Part shown: in pieces, positions 1 to 9,418 of the stretch
Layout of the letters: every line of letters begins with the position of its first letter
Numbering within the stretch: position 1 is the first letter of the stretch
Origin: Naumovozyma dairenensis CBS 421
Lineage: Eukaryota; Ascomycota; Saccharomycetes; Saccharomycetales; Saccharomycetaceae
Assembly (NCBI RefSeq): GCF_000227115.2
Contig: NC_016481.1
Span: 1,319,259-1,383,258 of the forward strand
Reading direction: 5' to 3'
Length of the DNA stretch: 64,000 nucleotides
Made by a program: the position numbers and the translations under genes
Notes under the pieces: model-generated
Databases searched by the model: none
Seen by the model: only the letters and a program-made list of their open reading frames with translations
Told to the model about the DNA's origin: nothing

Positions 1-1
1 G

Positions 2-406
2 CTCTTTCCACCTTTCTATTCAGATTGTGGGAAACGTATTACTGTTGGTAAAAACGTCTTTATTAATGCCGGTTGTAAATTTCAAGATCAAGGTGGGATT
101 ACGATAGGAGATGGATGTTTGATAGGACATAATGCTGTACTGGCTACTATTAATCATGGTCTTGATCCTGCTAAGAGACAATCCTTGAACTTGGCTCCAA
201 TTGTACTCGAAGAAAACGTTTGGTTAGGCGCCAATGTAACTATTATACCTGGTGTTCATATTGGGAAAAACTCAGTAGTAAGCGCGGGAGCAGTCGTTAC
301 GAAGGATGTCCCTGCTAATTCTATTGTTGTTGGTGTACCTGCTCGTGTCATTAAAACATTAGATGGAGCAAGTAACGATGAAAAAAACACTTTGATGAAT
401 AATTAA
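2..406 (+). CDS. Maltose/galactoside O-acetyltransferase-like protein (3' part only)
   Basis: The frame is open from the left edge of the window, so the start lies outside. The visible 134 residues form a left-handed beta-helix of imperfect hexapeptide repeats (for example GGITIGDGCLIG, VTIIPGVHIG, NSVVSAGAVV), and the end VPANSIVVGVPARVIK is typical of the maltose/galactoside acetyltransferase family. The histidine in IGHNAVLATINHG is at the position of the catalytic histidine of this family. Such enzymes move an acetyl group from acetyl-CoA to a sugar hydroxyl. S. cerevisiae has one relative, YJL218W, of about 196 residues and unproven substrate. An in-frame ATG at about 77 is internal to conserved sequence and is not the start. 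Confidence 0.85.
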   Translation, partial: LFPPFYSDCGKRITVGKNVFINAGCKFQDQGGITIGDGCLIGHNAVLATINHGLDPAKRQSLNLAPIVLEENVWLGANVTIIPGVHIGKNSVVSAGAVVTKDVPANSIVVGVPARVIKTLDGASNDEKNTLMNN

Positions 407-1221
407 CTTCAAGTCACTCATTGAGAACATTTCTCAATCGTGGCATGTTTGAGAGGGGCTAGGGCAATCGAAATAACTATAAGATAAACGAGAAATTATT
501 TTCTCTAGAAAACATGTTTTTTGCGTGTAGACTAGAGAACACTTCAAGAGAATGAATAAAAAGATATAAAAAAGTAACGAATAGAAACAGTTGGGAAGTA
601 TCCTCTACAAAACATGGACACCCCTTAAATACTCTTGAAAAAAAGATCTATCTGTTATTGGAAGGTTAGTACTTTTTCAATAAACTATAACACACTTCTT
701 TATCAATAGTATATAAATACACAGTTTCTTTTAAGATGTTTGAATAACTACCTGGATGCATACTACGTCTTGTATAAGAGTGGCTCAAGTCCTTGAAAAT
801 ATCTTAACAGAAGAAGTTTTAGGGTATAGCCTCAATATTATGGCATAGCATATAACGGATAAAAAGCGCATTTGGAAACTACACCATAAGAGCCCTATTG
901 CAAAGTGCCTTCACCTCTTGCTTTCGAATAAGCTGAACCAATATTTTCTATAATTCTGAATAACCTCTCAAAATGTGACATGCATAGTTGGAGTTCCGCG
1001 GGATTGGTTCCGCGGGCATTTGATAAAGTTGTGAACAACAGATTGTCTCGAAATAATTAACAACATACGTAAGGACACTATCGTATGATGAATAAAGAGA
1101 CATGTGGAATTTGCCATTTCACTCTTTAAATAGTGTATGACATCTTTTCTACTTAAGGACTAGCTATCAACCCAGCACACTTGGAAAAGATTGAGCACGG
1201 TCGACCTAACAATAGATAAAA
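407..1221. other. Intergenic region, upstream of the EEB1/EHT1-like gene
   Basis: No convincing gene is seen in this 815-base stretch. It holds the acetyltransferase 3' flank and the promoter of the next gene. The only distinct signals are the two PDR-element-like sites at 995-1016 and AT-rich TATA-like sequence near 707-720. Confidence 0.6.
995..1016. promoter_or_regulatory. Two PDRE-like sites (TCCGCGGG), direct repeat
   Basis: TCCGCGGG occurs at 995-1002 and again at 1009-1016, a 14-base period, within a repeated GTTCCGCGGG. The consensus of the Pdr1/Pdr3 element is TCCGYGGA or TCCGYGGR. The pair lies about 206 bases before the ATG of the EEB1/EHT1-like gene. Binding and effect are inferred. 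Confidence 0.6.
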
Positions 1222-2580
1222 ATGTCACAAATTTCTCGATACCCTTTGATCAAACCTTGGAACTGGGGTTATCACGGCACAGTTACTCAAATCACCAGTA
1301 AGGATGGTTCCATCGAGATTCCTTTGAAAGAAAAGAATAAGTCCATACCACTAGATGAATTTGTTTCCGAATATGTTCCTGCATTGAAAGATCAGGCAAA
1401 ATTTGAATTGAAACCTTACTTGTTTACGGGTATTTTACAAACTATCTATTTAAGTGCAGCTGATTTCTCCAAGAAATTCCCAGTATTTTATGGTAGAGAA
1501 ATTGTAGAATTTTCTGATAAAGGTGTTTGTACTGCTGATTGGGTCATGCCAGCATGGGAAACCAAATATCAATTGAATAAAGAAACTGCTAGCTTCGATA
1601 AAGTGAATTTTAATAAAGATGAAGTAGAAACCCATCCAGAAGGTTGGCCGCGTCTCCAACCACGTACCAGATATTTAACCGAGAGTGAATTAGCATCTGT
1701 CCACCAGGATGACCGCCCATTGGTCGTTTGTTGTCATGGATTGGCTGGTGGTTCTCATGAACCCATTATTAGATCTTTGACCCAAAATTTGACTAGATCT
1801 GGTAGATTTGAAGTCGTTGTCTTAAACACCCGTGGTTGTGCTCGTTCAAAAATCACTACACGTAACCTATTTACTGCGTTCCATACTATGGATCTTCGTG
1901 AATTCGTCAACAAGGAACATGCTAAAACTCCCAATAGAAAAATATACGCTGTTGGATTTTCATTCGGTGCTACAATGTTGGCTAATTACTTAGGTGAAGA
2001 AGGTGAAAAGACACCAATAACCGCCGCTGCTGTTCTATGTAATCCATGGGATATGGTACAATCAGGTATTAAGACCAGCGACGATTTTTGGACAAAAAAT
2101 ATCTTTTCCAAGAAGATTGTAGATTTCTTAACGAGAGTAGTGAAGGTCAATATGGCTGAGTTAGAAGTTCCAGAAGGTTCTAAACCAGATCATACACCAA
2201 CTGTCAAAAATCCATCATATTATACATTCACTCGTTCCAATTTAGAGAAAGGGAAAGATTTCCAATACATTTCTGATTTCGATGATATTTTCACAGCACC
2301 TGCTTTAGGTTTTAAAAGTGCATTAGAATACTATGCAGCAGCTGGGTCAATTCATAGATTACCAGATATTAAAGTTCCGTTATTAGTAATGAACTCTACG
2401 GATGACCCAGTTGTTGGGTCAGATCCAATTCCAGACCATGTCATTGACTCCAACAAACATTTATTATTGTGTGAAACAGATATTGGTGGTCATCTAGCAT
2501 ACTTAGATAAAAATGATGATTCTTGGTCGACAAAGCAAATCTCTGACTTTTTTGAAAAGTTTGATGAATATGCTCTATAA
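1222..2580 (+). CDS. EEB1/EHT1: Medium-chain fatty acid ethyl ester synthase/esterase
   Basis: An alpha/beta hydrolase of 452 residues, close to the 451-456 of S. cerevisiae Eht1 (YBR177C) and Eeb1 (YPL095C). These join medium-chain acyl-CoA to ethanol to make fatty acid ethyl esters and also hydrolyse them; they associate with lipid droplets and membranes. The nucleophile elbow is G-F-S-F-G with Ser247. Likely acid and base are Asp394 or Asp395 (NSTDDP) and His424 (GGHLAYLD). The family stretches FTGILQTIYLSA, GVCTADWVMP and CHGLAGGSHEP are intact. Position and orientation next to ERI1 and MSY1 match YPL095C, while ECM31 further on matches the YBR177C side, so the gene cannot be assigned to one ohnolog. 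Two PDRE-like sites lie upstream. Confidence 0.95.
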   Translation: MSQISRYPLIKPWNWGYHGTVTQITSKDGSIEIPLKEKNKSIPLDEFVSEYVPALKDQAKFELKPYLFTGILQTIYLSAADFSKKFPVFYGREIVEFSDKGVCTADWVMPAWETKYQLNKETASFDKVNFNKDEVETHPEGWPRLQPRTRYLTESELASVHQDDRPLVVCCHGLAGGSHEPIIRSLTQNLTRSGRFEVVVLNTRGCARSKITTRNLFTAFHTMDLREFVNKEHAKTPNRKIYAVGFSFGATMLANYLGEEGEKTPITAAAVLCNPWDMVQSGIKTSDDFWTKNIFSKKIVDFLTRVVKVNMAELEVPEGSKPDHTPTVKNPSYYTFTRSNLEKGKDFQYISDFDDIFTAPALGFKSALEYYAAAGSIHRLPDIKVPLLVMNSTDDPVVGSDPIPDHVIDSNKHLLLCETDIGGHLAYLDKNDDSWSTKQISDFFEKFDEYAL

Positions 2581-3443
2581 ATTTAATCTTTAAGGACTTT
2601 TTCTGACATGCCTGATTATATCCATAGAAAAATCAAGATAGAGAACTTCATATCCTGTATAAATCAACACATATGCTATTCTTACGACTGGCGATATATG
2701 CTTTTACTTTACTTAACTACTTAGTATACTGAAGTAAAAGTTCAACTTAAAAAAACATTATATAGTTCTTTATACTCGCTTCTCTATACCCCAATGATTT
2801 CTCAATTTCATCAGAATCGGAGCTGCTTCAATTATGATTAATTAATAGTGGGCCAAATTTCTACGTAATATTTCCTACTCCTCAAGTTACCAAGTGTAGG
2901 GTCCTTTAGCGTTATTGAAGGTTTCAGTTGGTACTGCAGAAATTACCTTTCTCCCTCATCAGTTCGATATGATTAAGTCCATAGAAGGTAACTGTTGATT
3001 TCTGAGCTAGAAATCCTAATTTAGAAAATATAATTAGTCGTTTTCCTTGTTCGAAGAAACTCCTATCAATTAATGTGGTTCTTCTTTTTCTTGAAGCACC
3101 CTTAAGCAATTTTCCCAAACCTTGATGCGGATCATAGAGCAAAAGTACCGAATAACATTTCCCTTTTCTCCTTCCTCTTTCTCTTTCTCTTTATGTCCCC
3201 TTTTGTGTATGATGTTTTCTATGATGTTTTCTATGATCTTTTCCTCTTTTTCTTTACATATACTAGCGGCTCTTTCTTATCGCGAGTTGAAGGTAATTTA
3301 TTATGTACACTTTAAATGTAAGTCCTCTAAACTACAGACGTTGCATTCTGTATGAAATAATAAGGGCAAAGTATAGAACAAATCCCTCAGATTACAACTC
3401 TAATAATCTGCTACGATAGCACTGATTGAACATAAGGGGGGAA
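2581..3443. other. Intergenic region without a recognisable gene
   Basis: This holds the EEB1/EHT1-like 3' flank and the ERI1 promoter. Short open frames here (about 72 residues on the minus strand near 2924-3142) have no recognised family. A pyrimidine-rich stretch around 3160-3260 contains three near-copies of ATGATGTTTTCT/ATGATCTTTTCC. I see no trace of PNG1, which in S. cerevisiae lies between ERI1 and MSY1. Confidence 0.5.
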
Positions 3444-3674
3444 ATGAACGATAAAAGTGCTGGTCTGATCATACTGCTCGCTACTTGGACAATAACTATC
3501 GGCTCAGGCATCTCTTTCCTGTATCTGCGGAATGATCCATCGAAAATGTATTATTTATGTTGGATATTGATTTCTCCAACAATGTTTTGGGTTTGGACCT
3601 TTATAGCATGGTTCAATGCAGAAATGTTCAGAAACGCAAAAGTTCTTCCAATTGACAATACTGATAAAGACTGA
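3444..3674 (+). CDS. ERI1: GPI-GlcNAc transferase small subunit Eri1-like
   Basis: A 76-residue protein with two predicted membrane helices (about residues 7-27 and 35-57) joined by a short loop R-N-D-P-S-K. Size, topology, and location between EEB1 and MSY1 in the orientation of YPL096C-A identify it as Eri1, the PIG-Y-type subunit of the ER complex that makes GlcNAc-phosphatidylinositol, the first step of GPI anchor synthesis. S. cerevisiae Eri1 is 68 residues long. The start is the ATG at 3444; the frame extends upstream only through a TTG at 3426. The identification rests mostly on synteny and topology because the family is poorly conserved. Confidence 0.78.
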   Translation: MNDKSAGLIILLATWTITIGSGISFLYLRNDPSKMYYLCWILISPTMFWVWTFIAWFNAEMFRNAKVLPIDNTDKD

Positions 3675-4002
3675 AAACTTAGGCACTTCATGAGAAACTG
3701 ATCTGTAAATCGCATTTCCCCTGTTGATGACAGACATTATAGTCTACCGATACATGGTTTCTATGAAGTAACGTTTGCAAAACAAATCGTAAACAAAGGA
3801 AACACAGGACTTATATATGTCACATTTTATACACCAGGGTCCCGTCTGAAACACAAATGTGGATGTAAGGCTCACCTGACCGGCTAAGTTACTGACAATA
3901 ACTTAAAAACTAGATTAAAGGAGGAATCAATTCCTCTATTTTAGTTACACCATCTATATTCATTAATATTTATATTTACAAATTTTTTCTTTCTAATATT
4001 AT
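3675..4002. other. Convergent intergenic region ERI1/MSY1
   Basis: Terminators of ERI1 and MSY1 must lie here. A TGTAAATA motif (minus strand, 3980-3973) falls in the MSY1 3' UTR, and an 11-base match to the yeast ARS core WTTTAYRTTTW overlaps it at 3968-3978. PNG1, present here in S. cerevisiae, is absent. Confidence 0.55.
3973..3980 (-). promoter_or_regulatory. Puf3-type 3' UTR element (UGUAAAUA) of MSY1
   Basis: On the minus strand TGTAAATA starts 23 bases past the MSY1 stop codon. Puf3 recognises UGUANAUA in mRNAs of nuclear-encoded mitochondrial proteins, and MSY1 is such a gene. Function is inferred. Confidence 0.55.
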
Positions 4003-5382
4003 TTACTTCATTTCTATAACAAATGTTTTTTGTTTACCAATCTTCATTAACAAAACTTTATTATCAATTAGGTATGGATCCCAATTTGTAAGGCTCTCAC
4101 TGACTTTAATTTGATCCGAATGCAAGTAAATAGAACCTTGGGAGATTTTCCGTTTGGCAGCGGACTTGGAATCATTAGTTAATCTAGCGAGTAAGTCAAT
4201 AAGATTCTCTGATTTGTTGGCATGCTGTAAAATTCGAGCTTTACTACATAGTTCAATCAATCTGCTGGCATCCAATTTTTCATGACGCTTAAGTTTCCCA
4301 AACAAAACATTAGAGACTTCTTCCGCTTCATTACTTGCATCTACACCATGTAACAGTTCAGTAACCTCCTTTGCTAAAATATTTTGTCCTTTCCTCAAAT
4401 GGGGTGATCGAAGATGATCTGCCACTATAGATTGAATCTTTCCTCTTGGTAAAAGAGTGAAAATTTGCAGAAATCTCGCAATATCTGCATCTTCCGTATT
4501 ATAAAAGAACTGGAATATTTCAAAAGGTGTATTTATTTCTGGATCTATAAATACGGCATTCCCAGCACTTTTCCCAAACTTTTCACCATTAGCTGTGGAA
4601 AGCAGAGGCGTCGTAACTGCAAACGCAGGCAACTCTTTACTTTTAGGCTCTAATCTACCGATAAGGTCCAGACCAGCTGTAATATTACCCCATTGATCGT
4701 TCCCACCTACTTGAATGGAGACATTATGTTCCTTATACAAATGGAAGAAATCATAAGCTTGAAGAATTTGATAGGTAAATTCATTGAATCCTAATGACCC
4801 TTGGTTTGCTAACCTTGATGTGACAGAGTCACGCGAAAGCATTGCTTGAACCCTTATATGCCTACCATATTGAGCCAAAAAATCTAACATCTTAACCTCT
4901 TTCCACCAAGAATAGTTATCTTTCAAAATATGTTCCCCGAACTCCACAGTATTATGTTTGTTCTTCCTTTCATAATATTTTTTCCCATTTTTAAAAAACC
5001 GTACCAATTGCTCACTAATTGCCTCAATGTTGTTAGCTCTTATATCGGTAGCCATTTCTGATCTTTCCGTTATTCTACCACTTGGATCACCAACTCTCCC
5101 AGTCGCGCCACCTACTAAAGTAACAACACTATGTCCTCTAACATAAAAATTCAACAATACCATCAATGGTACCAGATTACCTAAATGTAATGATTTAGCT
5201 GTCGGATCAACTCCACAATATAGTTTTACCTTGTTGTTGTTGCCATTATCCCTTGATTGCAATTTTTCGACCAGCCATTTTTCTGGTTTGGAAATTTGAG
5301 CAATCAAGCCTCTCAATTGTAGTTCTTTAATTAGATTCTCTCGCAGAACTGAGGGTGTCGACAGATACCTTCGTAGAAACAT
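4003..5382 (-). CDS. MSY1: Mitochondrial tyrosyl-tRNA synthetase
   Basis: A 459-residue class I aminoacyl-tRNA synthetase of TyrRS type. It attaches tyrosine to mitochondrial tRNA-Tyr in the matrix. The HIGH-like motif is HLGN near residue 66 (after CGVDPTAKSL), the tyrosine-binding region includes YQILQAYDF and GGNDQWGNI, and the KMSKS-type loop is KFGKS near residue 268. The C-terminal part resembles an S4-like RNA-binding domain (AAKRKISQGSIYLH). An Arg-rich start (MFLRRYLSTPSVLREN) fits a mitochondrial presequence. Length is close to the 492 of S. cerevisiae Msy1 (YPL097W). It is divergent from MGR2, as in S. cerevisiae. Confidence 0.97.
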   Translation of the reverse strand: MFLRRYLSTPSVLRENLIKELQLRGLIAQISKPEKWLVEKLQSRDNGNNNKVKLYCGVDPTAKSLHLGNLVPLMVLLNFYVRGHSVVTLVGGATGRVGDPSGRITERSEMATDIRANNIEAISEQLVRFFKNGKKYYERKNKHNTVEFGEHILKDNYSWWKEVKMLDFLAQYGRHIRVQAMLSRDSVTSRLANQGSLGFNEFTYQILQAYDFFHLYKEHNVSIQVGGNDQWGNITAGLDLIGRLEPKSKELPAFAVTTPLLSTANGEKFGKSAGNAVFIDPEINTPFEIFQFFYNTEDADIARFLQIFTLLPRGKIQSIVADHLRSPHLRKGQNILAKEVTELLHGVDASNEAEEVSNVLFGKLKRHEKLDASRLIELCSKARILQHANKSENLIDLLARLTNDSKSAAKRKISQGSIYLHSDQIKVSESLTNWDPYLIDNKVLLMKIGKQKTFVIEMK

Positions 5383-5658
5383 CCTTCGTTGCTTAGTTAG
5401 AGGTTTTGAAGAATTTTCTTACTTCATCGAGCTATCGAATCCCTTCCCTGCATAAATATTGAAATATAATTTCTACCGGACTCAAATAAGGTATCGGAAA
5501 TTTGTAATATGTACAGAAGAGAACGTTAAAATATCCAAATTAATAGACCGTTCAGCATTCAAGAATGAACAAAAGCCAGAAGTAGTTACGATCTGTCTAC
5601 ACAATAAAGAGAGATCGGTCCTTGTAGAAAAGTATACTGAAAATATAGAAAAAAGGAA

Positions 5659-6003
5659 ATGCCACCAGTTAGACAAGTTTATGCACAAGAAGAGCCATCA
5701 AATTGGGCGAAGTTTAAAATGGGGTTAATGATGGGTTCCACAGTGGGGGTTTGTACCGGGGTCTTGTTTGGTGGGTTTGCCATTGCCACTCAAGGTGCTG
5801 GACCAGACGGTGTTGTTAGGACACTTGGAAAATATATTGCAGGGTCAGCTGCGACATTCGGGTTGTTTATGTCCATTGGGTCAGTTATTAGAAGCGATGA
5901 TGAAGGGAGAAACATGACTGCTAAACAATATCTAGAAATGCAACAAAGGGCAAAGTTTGAAATATGGAAAGTACGTACTAGACATGGAATTCACAAGGAT
6001 TAA
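5659..6003 (+). CDS. MGR2: TIM23 translocase lateral-gate subunit Mgr2
   Basis: A 114-residue protein, against 113 in S. cerevisiae Mgr2 (YPL098C), with the same overall form: a short N-terminal segment starting [16 protein letters not shown], two Gly-rich membrane segments (about 22-45 with [14 protein letters not shown], and 58-78 with [14 protein letters not shown]), and a charged tail. Mgr2 (ROMO1 in animals) couples presequence translocase forms in the mitochondrial inner membrane and controls lateral release of preproteins. It shares a 276-base divergent promoter region with MSY1. A UGUACAUA motif follows at 6124. Confidence 0.95.
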   Translation: MPPVRQVYAQEEPSNWAKFKMGLMMGSTVGVCTGVLFGGFAIATQGAGPDGVVRTLGKYIAGSAATFGLFMSIGSVIRSDDEGRNMTAKQYLEMQQRAKFEIWKVRTRHGIHKD

Positions 6004-6307
6004 TGTTTAAGTACAACATTTAATGATTATTCCCCCAACAAATACTAATAATTAGAATGTAAAAATAAAAACCTGCATAAGAAAACCGATGAATGTGATC
6101 GATCAATATGCATGTATTTCTTATGTACATAGTTCTCATTCACACACTGTATATATATAAAAAAAACAAAATAGATATTTAGTATTAGTATCACTGATTT
6201 TGTATGAATGATCAACATATTGTAAATGGGGAATATAGTTTACATAATCGATCTATTTTGATTACAACAAAAAAGACAAACAATCGGAATATTAGAAATT
6301 CCACTAT
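6004..6307. other. Convergent intergenic region MGR2/ELP4
   Basis: It carries a TA repeat near 6148-6160 and the Puf3-like element at 6124-6131. No gene is seen. Confidence 0.6.
6124..6131 (+). promoter_or_regulatory. Puf3-type element (UGUACAUA) downstream of MGR2
   Basis: TGTACATA matches UGUANAUA and lies about 120 bases after the MGR2 stop. Whether the mRNA reaches this far is not known. Confidence 0.4.
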
Positions 6308-7729
6308 TTAATATTCTAAAGAAATCTTAGTACTTTTCTTAGCCTTTGATGATGGATCATCTTCAGGACGGTTCATCGATTGCTCATTCTTCTTATTACT
6401 ATCATCATCAGCATCATCCACAGGTATACTCCATTCTTCAATTTCAAATCTCTTTCTACCATTTCTGAAAGCCCATTCTGATTTAGCTACACGCATTTCA
6501 CCACGTTCACTAAAAATAGGCAACTTCAGCACATGTAATAAACCGTGTTGAACTTTATTAGGTTGAGCTTTATAAACGTTCTCTAAGAATTGTAACATTT
6601 CTTGTGGGAATGGTTCTAATTTAATTGATGAATCGAACAAATTTTCAATCTGCACCAATAATAATGGAGTAACGAAATCTGATGAAATCGTACCCATTAG
6701 AACACATCTGGATTCAAACTTCTTAACGATACTTCTTAATCCATGCAATAATGCTATTATCCCATTCAAATTAAACATCTTTGGTGGGTACATGGCAGGA
6801 TGCAAAAGAGATGGAATTATAATTCTTATAAGTTTATGATCATGAGTCTTTATTGTCCTTTCCACTTGTGTGATGACATTCTGTAAAGGTTGAATTGGAG
6901 ATATGAACGTGATATCTGAACTATTTGGAGCAGGGATCATTCTTGATGTGACATCAAATTGATGGTTATAACCTTTGTATTCCGTTTCGTTGTTGGAAAT
7001 ATCCTTTCCAGCTTTCTTTTCATCTGCAAATTTATATTTCCATGCAATCTTGAAATCTTTATACCTTTGTGGTGTAGCCTTTTGTTCATTCAGGTTTTGG
7101 ACAGAAAGCTTGGATTGTTCTTCTGAGATCATTGACTTTTTGACATCTTTACGAGATCCTTTGTAGACACCAGGGAGTTCTTTAGCGAAACCTTGATTCA
7201 ATGACAGTACAATCAAATGTGTATTACCAGACTTGGAACCAGGTACTGTATCGAGCCTATTATGTACGATCCCTTGCGCAGCAAATAATTTGCATAGGAT
7301 GGAATTAAATTCAGTAGTTCCTTGTTCTTGTACCAATATAGAATTCCCTAAAGGAAGTCCGAGGTGAGTTAAAACCTTATCTAAATCCTCACTACCAGTG
7401 GATGTTACTAAATTTGCACTTACAGGTGATGGTCTAATACCTGGATGATTAATATAATCCAGTGCCTCTTCTTCTTCCTCATCCTCTGATGCAACTTCCT
7501 TTGGTATAGTATGACCAGGTTGTGGCGTTCCCATATTTAAGTTTGCCATTCTTGCAGTAGGGGGGATGGTTTGTCCTCCTCTTACAGACCTTATTACAGG
7601 AGCTCTTCCATTAGCCGCTGCCGCTGTACCTGGGATTCTTCGAGCATTATTCAGAGGTTCCCTACCAGGGATAGTTCTGGATGTAGGTTCTCTTCCATTG
7701 AGAACTTCACCTCTTTTTCTGAAAGACAT
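6308..7729 (-). CDS. ELP4: Elongator complex subunit 4
   Basis: A 473-residue protein, against about 456 in S. cerevisiae Elp4 (YPL101W). Elp4 has a RecA-like ATPase fold without canonical Walker motifs and forms, with Elp5 and Elp6, the hexameric ring of Elongator, needed for wobble-uridine modification of tRNAs. Family features visible are GIRPSPVSANLVTSTGSEDLDKVLTHLGLPLGNSILVQEQGTTEF (about residues 97-142, described here by its ends GIRPSP and GTTEF), the segment CVLMGTISSDF, and the basic stretch before EEWSIPVDD near the C-terminus. The first 90 residues are Arg/Pro-rich and likely disordered. Order and orientation next to MGR2 match YPL101W, with INA17 and ATG21 missing between them. 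Confidence 0.95.
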   Translation of the reverse strand: MSFRKRGEVLNGREPTSRTIPGREPLNNARRIPGTAAAANGRAPVIRSVRGGQTIPPTARMANLNMGTPQPGHTIPKEVASEDEEEEEALDYINHPGIRPSPVSANLVTSTGSEDLDKVLTHLGLPLGNSILVQEQGTTEFNSILCKLFAAQGIVHNRLDTVPGSKSGNTHLIVLSLNQGFAKELPGVYKGSRKDVKKSMISEEQSKLSVQNLNEQKATPQRYKDFKIAWKYKFADEKKAGKDISNNETEYKGYNHQFDVTSRMIPAPNSSDITFISPIQPLQNVITQVERTIKTHDHKLIRIIIPSLLHPAMYPPKMFNLNGIIALLHGLRSIVKKFESRCVLMGTISSDFVTPLLLVQIENLFDSSIKLEPFPQEMLQFLENVYKAQPNKVQHGLLHVLKLPIFSERGEMRVAKSEWAFRNGRKRFEIEEWSIPVDDADDDSNKKNEQSMNRPEDDPSSKAKKSTKISLEY

Positions 7730-8128
7730 AACTATGACAGTTCTCTATTATTGACAGGAAGAAGACAGTTATCTAAGTTGTATGATTAAAAGATTATTCG
7801 ATGTATCAACGTGCATAATTATTGAAAATATATAGTGAGATATATGTCCTTATAAGTTTCCTAGACATTTTATGGATTATTAATTGACAAATTATTCTTG
7901 TCATATTAACGTTAACAAGCTCATCGCGATTTTCCATTTTTTTGGGAAATTTCAGCAGAGCATATTACCCGGACAAATACTGTAAAGATGTCACAAAACA
8001 AATAAAGAAAATTATTTTGTGACGCCTTTCGCAGGGGACACTTTTAAAAGTATAAGTACAAGCATTATTAGGTTCGAACTACAACAGTAAGCACTTATCG
8101 TTTCTCTTATCTGGTACTTTGTTTTTTT
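7730..8128. other. Intergenic region, ELP4 promoter and ECM31 3' flank
   Basis: A 399-base stretch with a Reb1-like site at 7965-7972 and T-rich tracts near 7936-7943. No gene is seen. Confidence 0.6.
7965..7972. promoter_or_regulatory. Reb1-like site TTACCCGG
   Basis: An exact match to the Reb1 core, 236 bases upstream of the ELP4 start. Reb1 commonly clears nucleosomes from promoters or ends transcription. Confidence 0.5.
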
Positions 8129-9073
8129 TCATGCAACGTTCTTTTCAATTTCTTCCCAAAGTTCGTCCTTTATCTTAAAGGTATGTGATGCAGTTTCTGG
8201 GAATGACTTCTCCATCACTTCCTTAGTATAATTTGCTATCCCATTTATTGCAATCTCATTGAGATTTGAGTACTTCTTCACAAATTTTGGTACACTTTTA
8301 CCTTGCATTCCCAACATATCCGATATTACCAACACTTGTCCATTGGTCCCATTCCCTGCCCCAATCCCAATAGTAGGGACATCCAACTTTGAAGTAATCA
8401 AGGTCGCCACTTTATGAGGAACACATTCCATCAATATAGACCAACATCCTAAATCTTGTAGCAACTTGGCAGTCTCTAACAGTTCTCTTGTCTCTTCCAC
8501 ACTCTTATTCCCTTGTACTTTAAATCCCCCAAGTGAATGCGCCCTCTGTGGTGTCAACCCAATATGTCCCATCACTGGTATGCCCCTGGCGCACAACTCT
8601 CCAATCAATTTTGGTGTATATTTATCCTTTGTATGTAACCCAACCTCGACTTTCAATGATGTAACATTACTATCCAACTTCATCAATTCAATAGCATTAG
8701 AGATACCAAACGGTATACTGGACTCAAAGGAACCGAAAGGCATATCGACTACTATTAATGATGGACCGGGGACCCTACATACAGATTTCACATGATACTT
8801 AAATTCATCAAAGGGTAAATCTGTAGTGGATGCATAGCCTAATGAGGTCATCGCTAAGGAATCACCCACAAGGATCATATCTGATTGTGCCTCGTGACAC
8901 CATGATGCGGTGATAGAATCGTAGGCTGTGGTCATCGTAATGGGAATGTCTTTAGACCGTTTGGATTGGATATCTAATATTGTGGTGGTAGCTTTTTTCT
9001 TCAATGGTTGAGCGGAGTATAGACGTGCTAAAGTGGGGATTCGAAACAGCGAACGTTTTATTATAGGGTACAT
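8129..9073 (-). CDS. ECM31: Ketopantoate hydroxymethyltransferase
   Basis: A 314-residue enzyme (312 in S. cerevisiae Ecm31, YBR176W). It adds a hydroxymethyl group from 5,10-methylenetetrahydrofolate to 2-oxoisovalerate to give ketopantoate, the first committed step to pantothenate and coenzyme A. The family signature D-x-I-L-V-G-D-S-L-A-M is present near residues 82-92, as are VDMPFGSFE, MGHIGLTPQ (with the catalytic-region GLTPQ) and TIGIGAGNGTNGQVLV. The Arg/Leu-rich first 25 residues suggest mitochondrial targeting. It sits between ELP4 and SWD3, joining the YPL and YBR gene sets of S. cerevisiae on one track. Confidence 0.97.
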   Translation of the reverse strand: MYPIIKRSLFRIPTLARLYSAQPLKKKATTTILDIQSKRSKDIPITMTTAYDSITASWCHEAQSDMILVGDSLAMTSLGYASTTDLPFDEFKYHVKSVCRVPGPSLIVVDMPFGSFESSIPFGISNAIELMKLDSNVTSLKVEVGLHTKDKYTPKLIGELCARGIPVMGHIGLTPQRAHSLGGFKVQGNKSVEETRELLETAKLLQDLGCWSILMECVPHKVATLITSKLDVPTIGIGAGNGTNGQVLVISDMLGMQGKSVPKFVKKYSNLNEIAINGIANYTKEVMEKSFPETASHTFKIKDELWEEIEKNVA

Positions 9074-9418
9074 GCTGATGATCTTTTATCAATGCTGTCT
9101 TTTTCTTGTTCTAGATATATATTTCCTGGTGAGTTGTACTCTCGACGATATATAGTAGATTGTATTTTCAGGTAACGTTGTTTTGTTCTCGATGAATTTA
9201 CAGATTTCTCTTGCACTGAAGTTTAGATCTATTAATGGAGTTGCCGAGCGTCATCGCCGATTGCGACTATAACCCTTCGATATAAACACTAAATATAATT
9301 ACAGATTTTCTGATAACAATACTAAGAATAATCTATACTTATCTATAAAAAGTACATTCTTTTGATTATTAGTCATTCTATAACAATCATATATTTAAGT
9401 TCTTAACACCTTATCTAT
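9074..9418. other. Intergenic region, ECM31 promoter and SWD3 3' flank
   Basis: A 345-base stretch between two minus-strand genes. AT-rich; no gene or strong motif seen. Confidence 0.55.

Noticed and set aside
2924..3142. Open frame of about 72 codons, minus strand
   Set aside because: No similarity that I recognise and no syntenic gene expected; likely chance.
3122..3355. Short open frame, 77 codons, plus strand
   Set aside because: It begins with TTG, is dominated by Phe/Ser/Met from a pyrimidine-rich repeat, and has no recognisable family.
3426..3443. Longer N-terminus for ERI1 starting at TTG 3426
   Set aside because: The ATG at 3444 gives a protein of expected size; non-ATG starts are rare in yeast.
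3968..3978. ARS consensus match ATTTATATTTA
   Set aside because: An 11-base degenerate match is common in AT-rich DNA (another is at 29725-29735); no B element was evident, so no origin is claimed.
8064..8080. GGTTCGAACT resembling a tRNA B box
   Set aside because: The final C of the B box is missing and no A box, acceptor stem or cloverleaf can be formed upstream.
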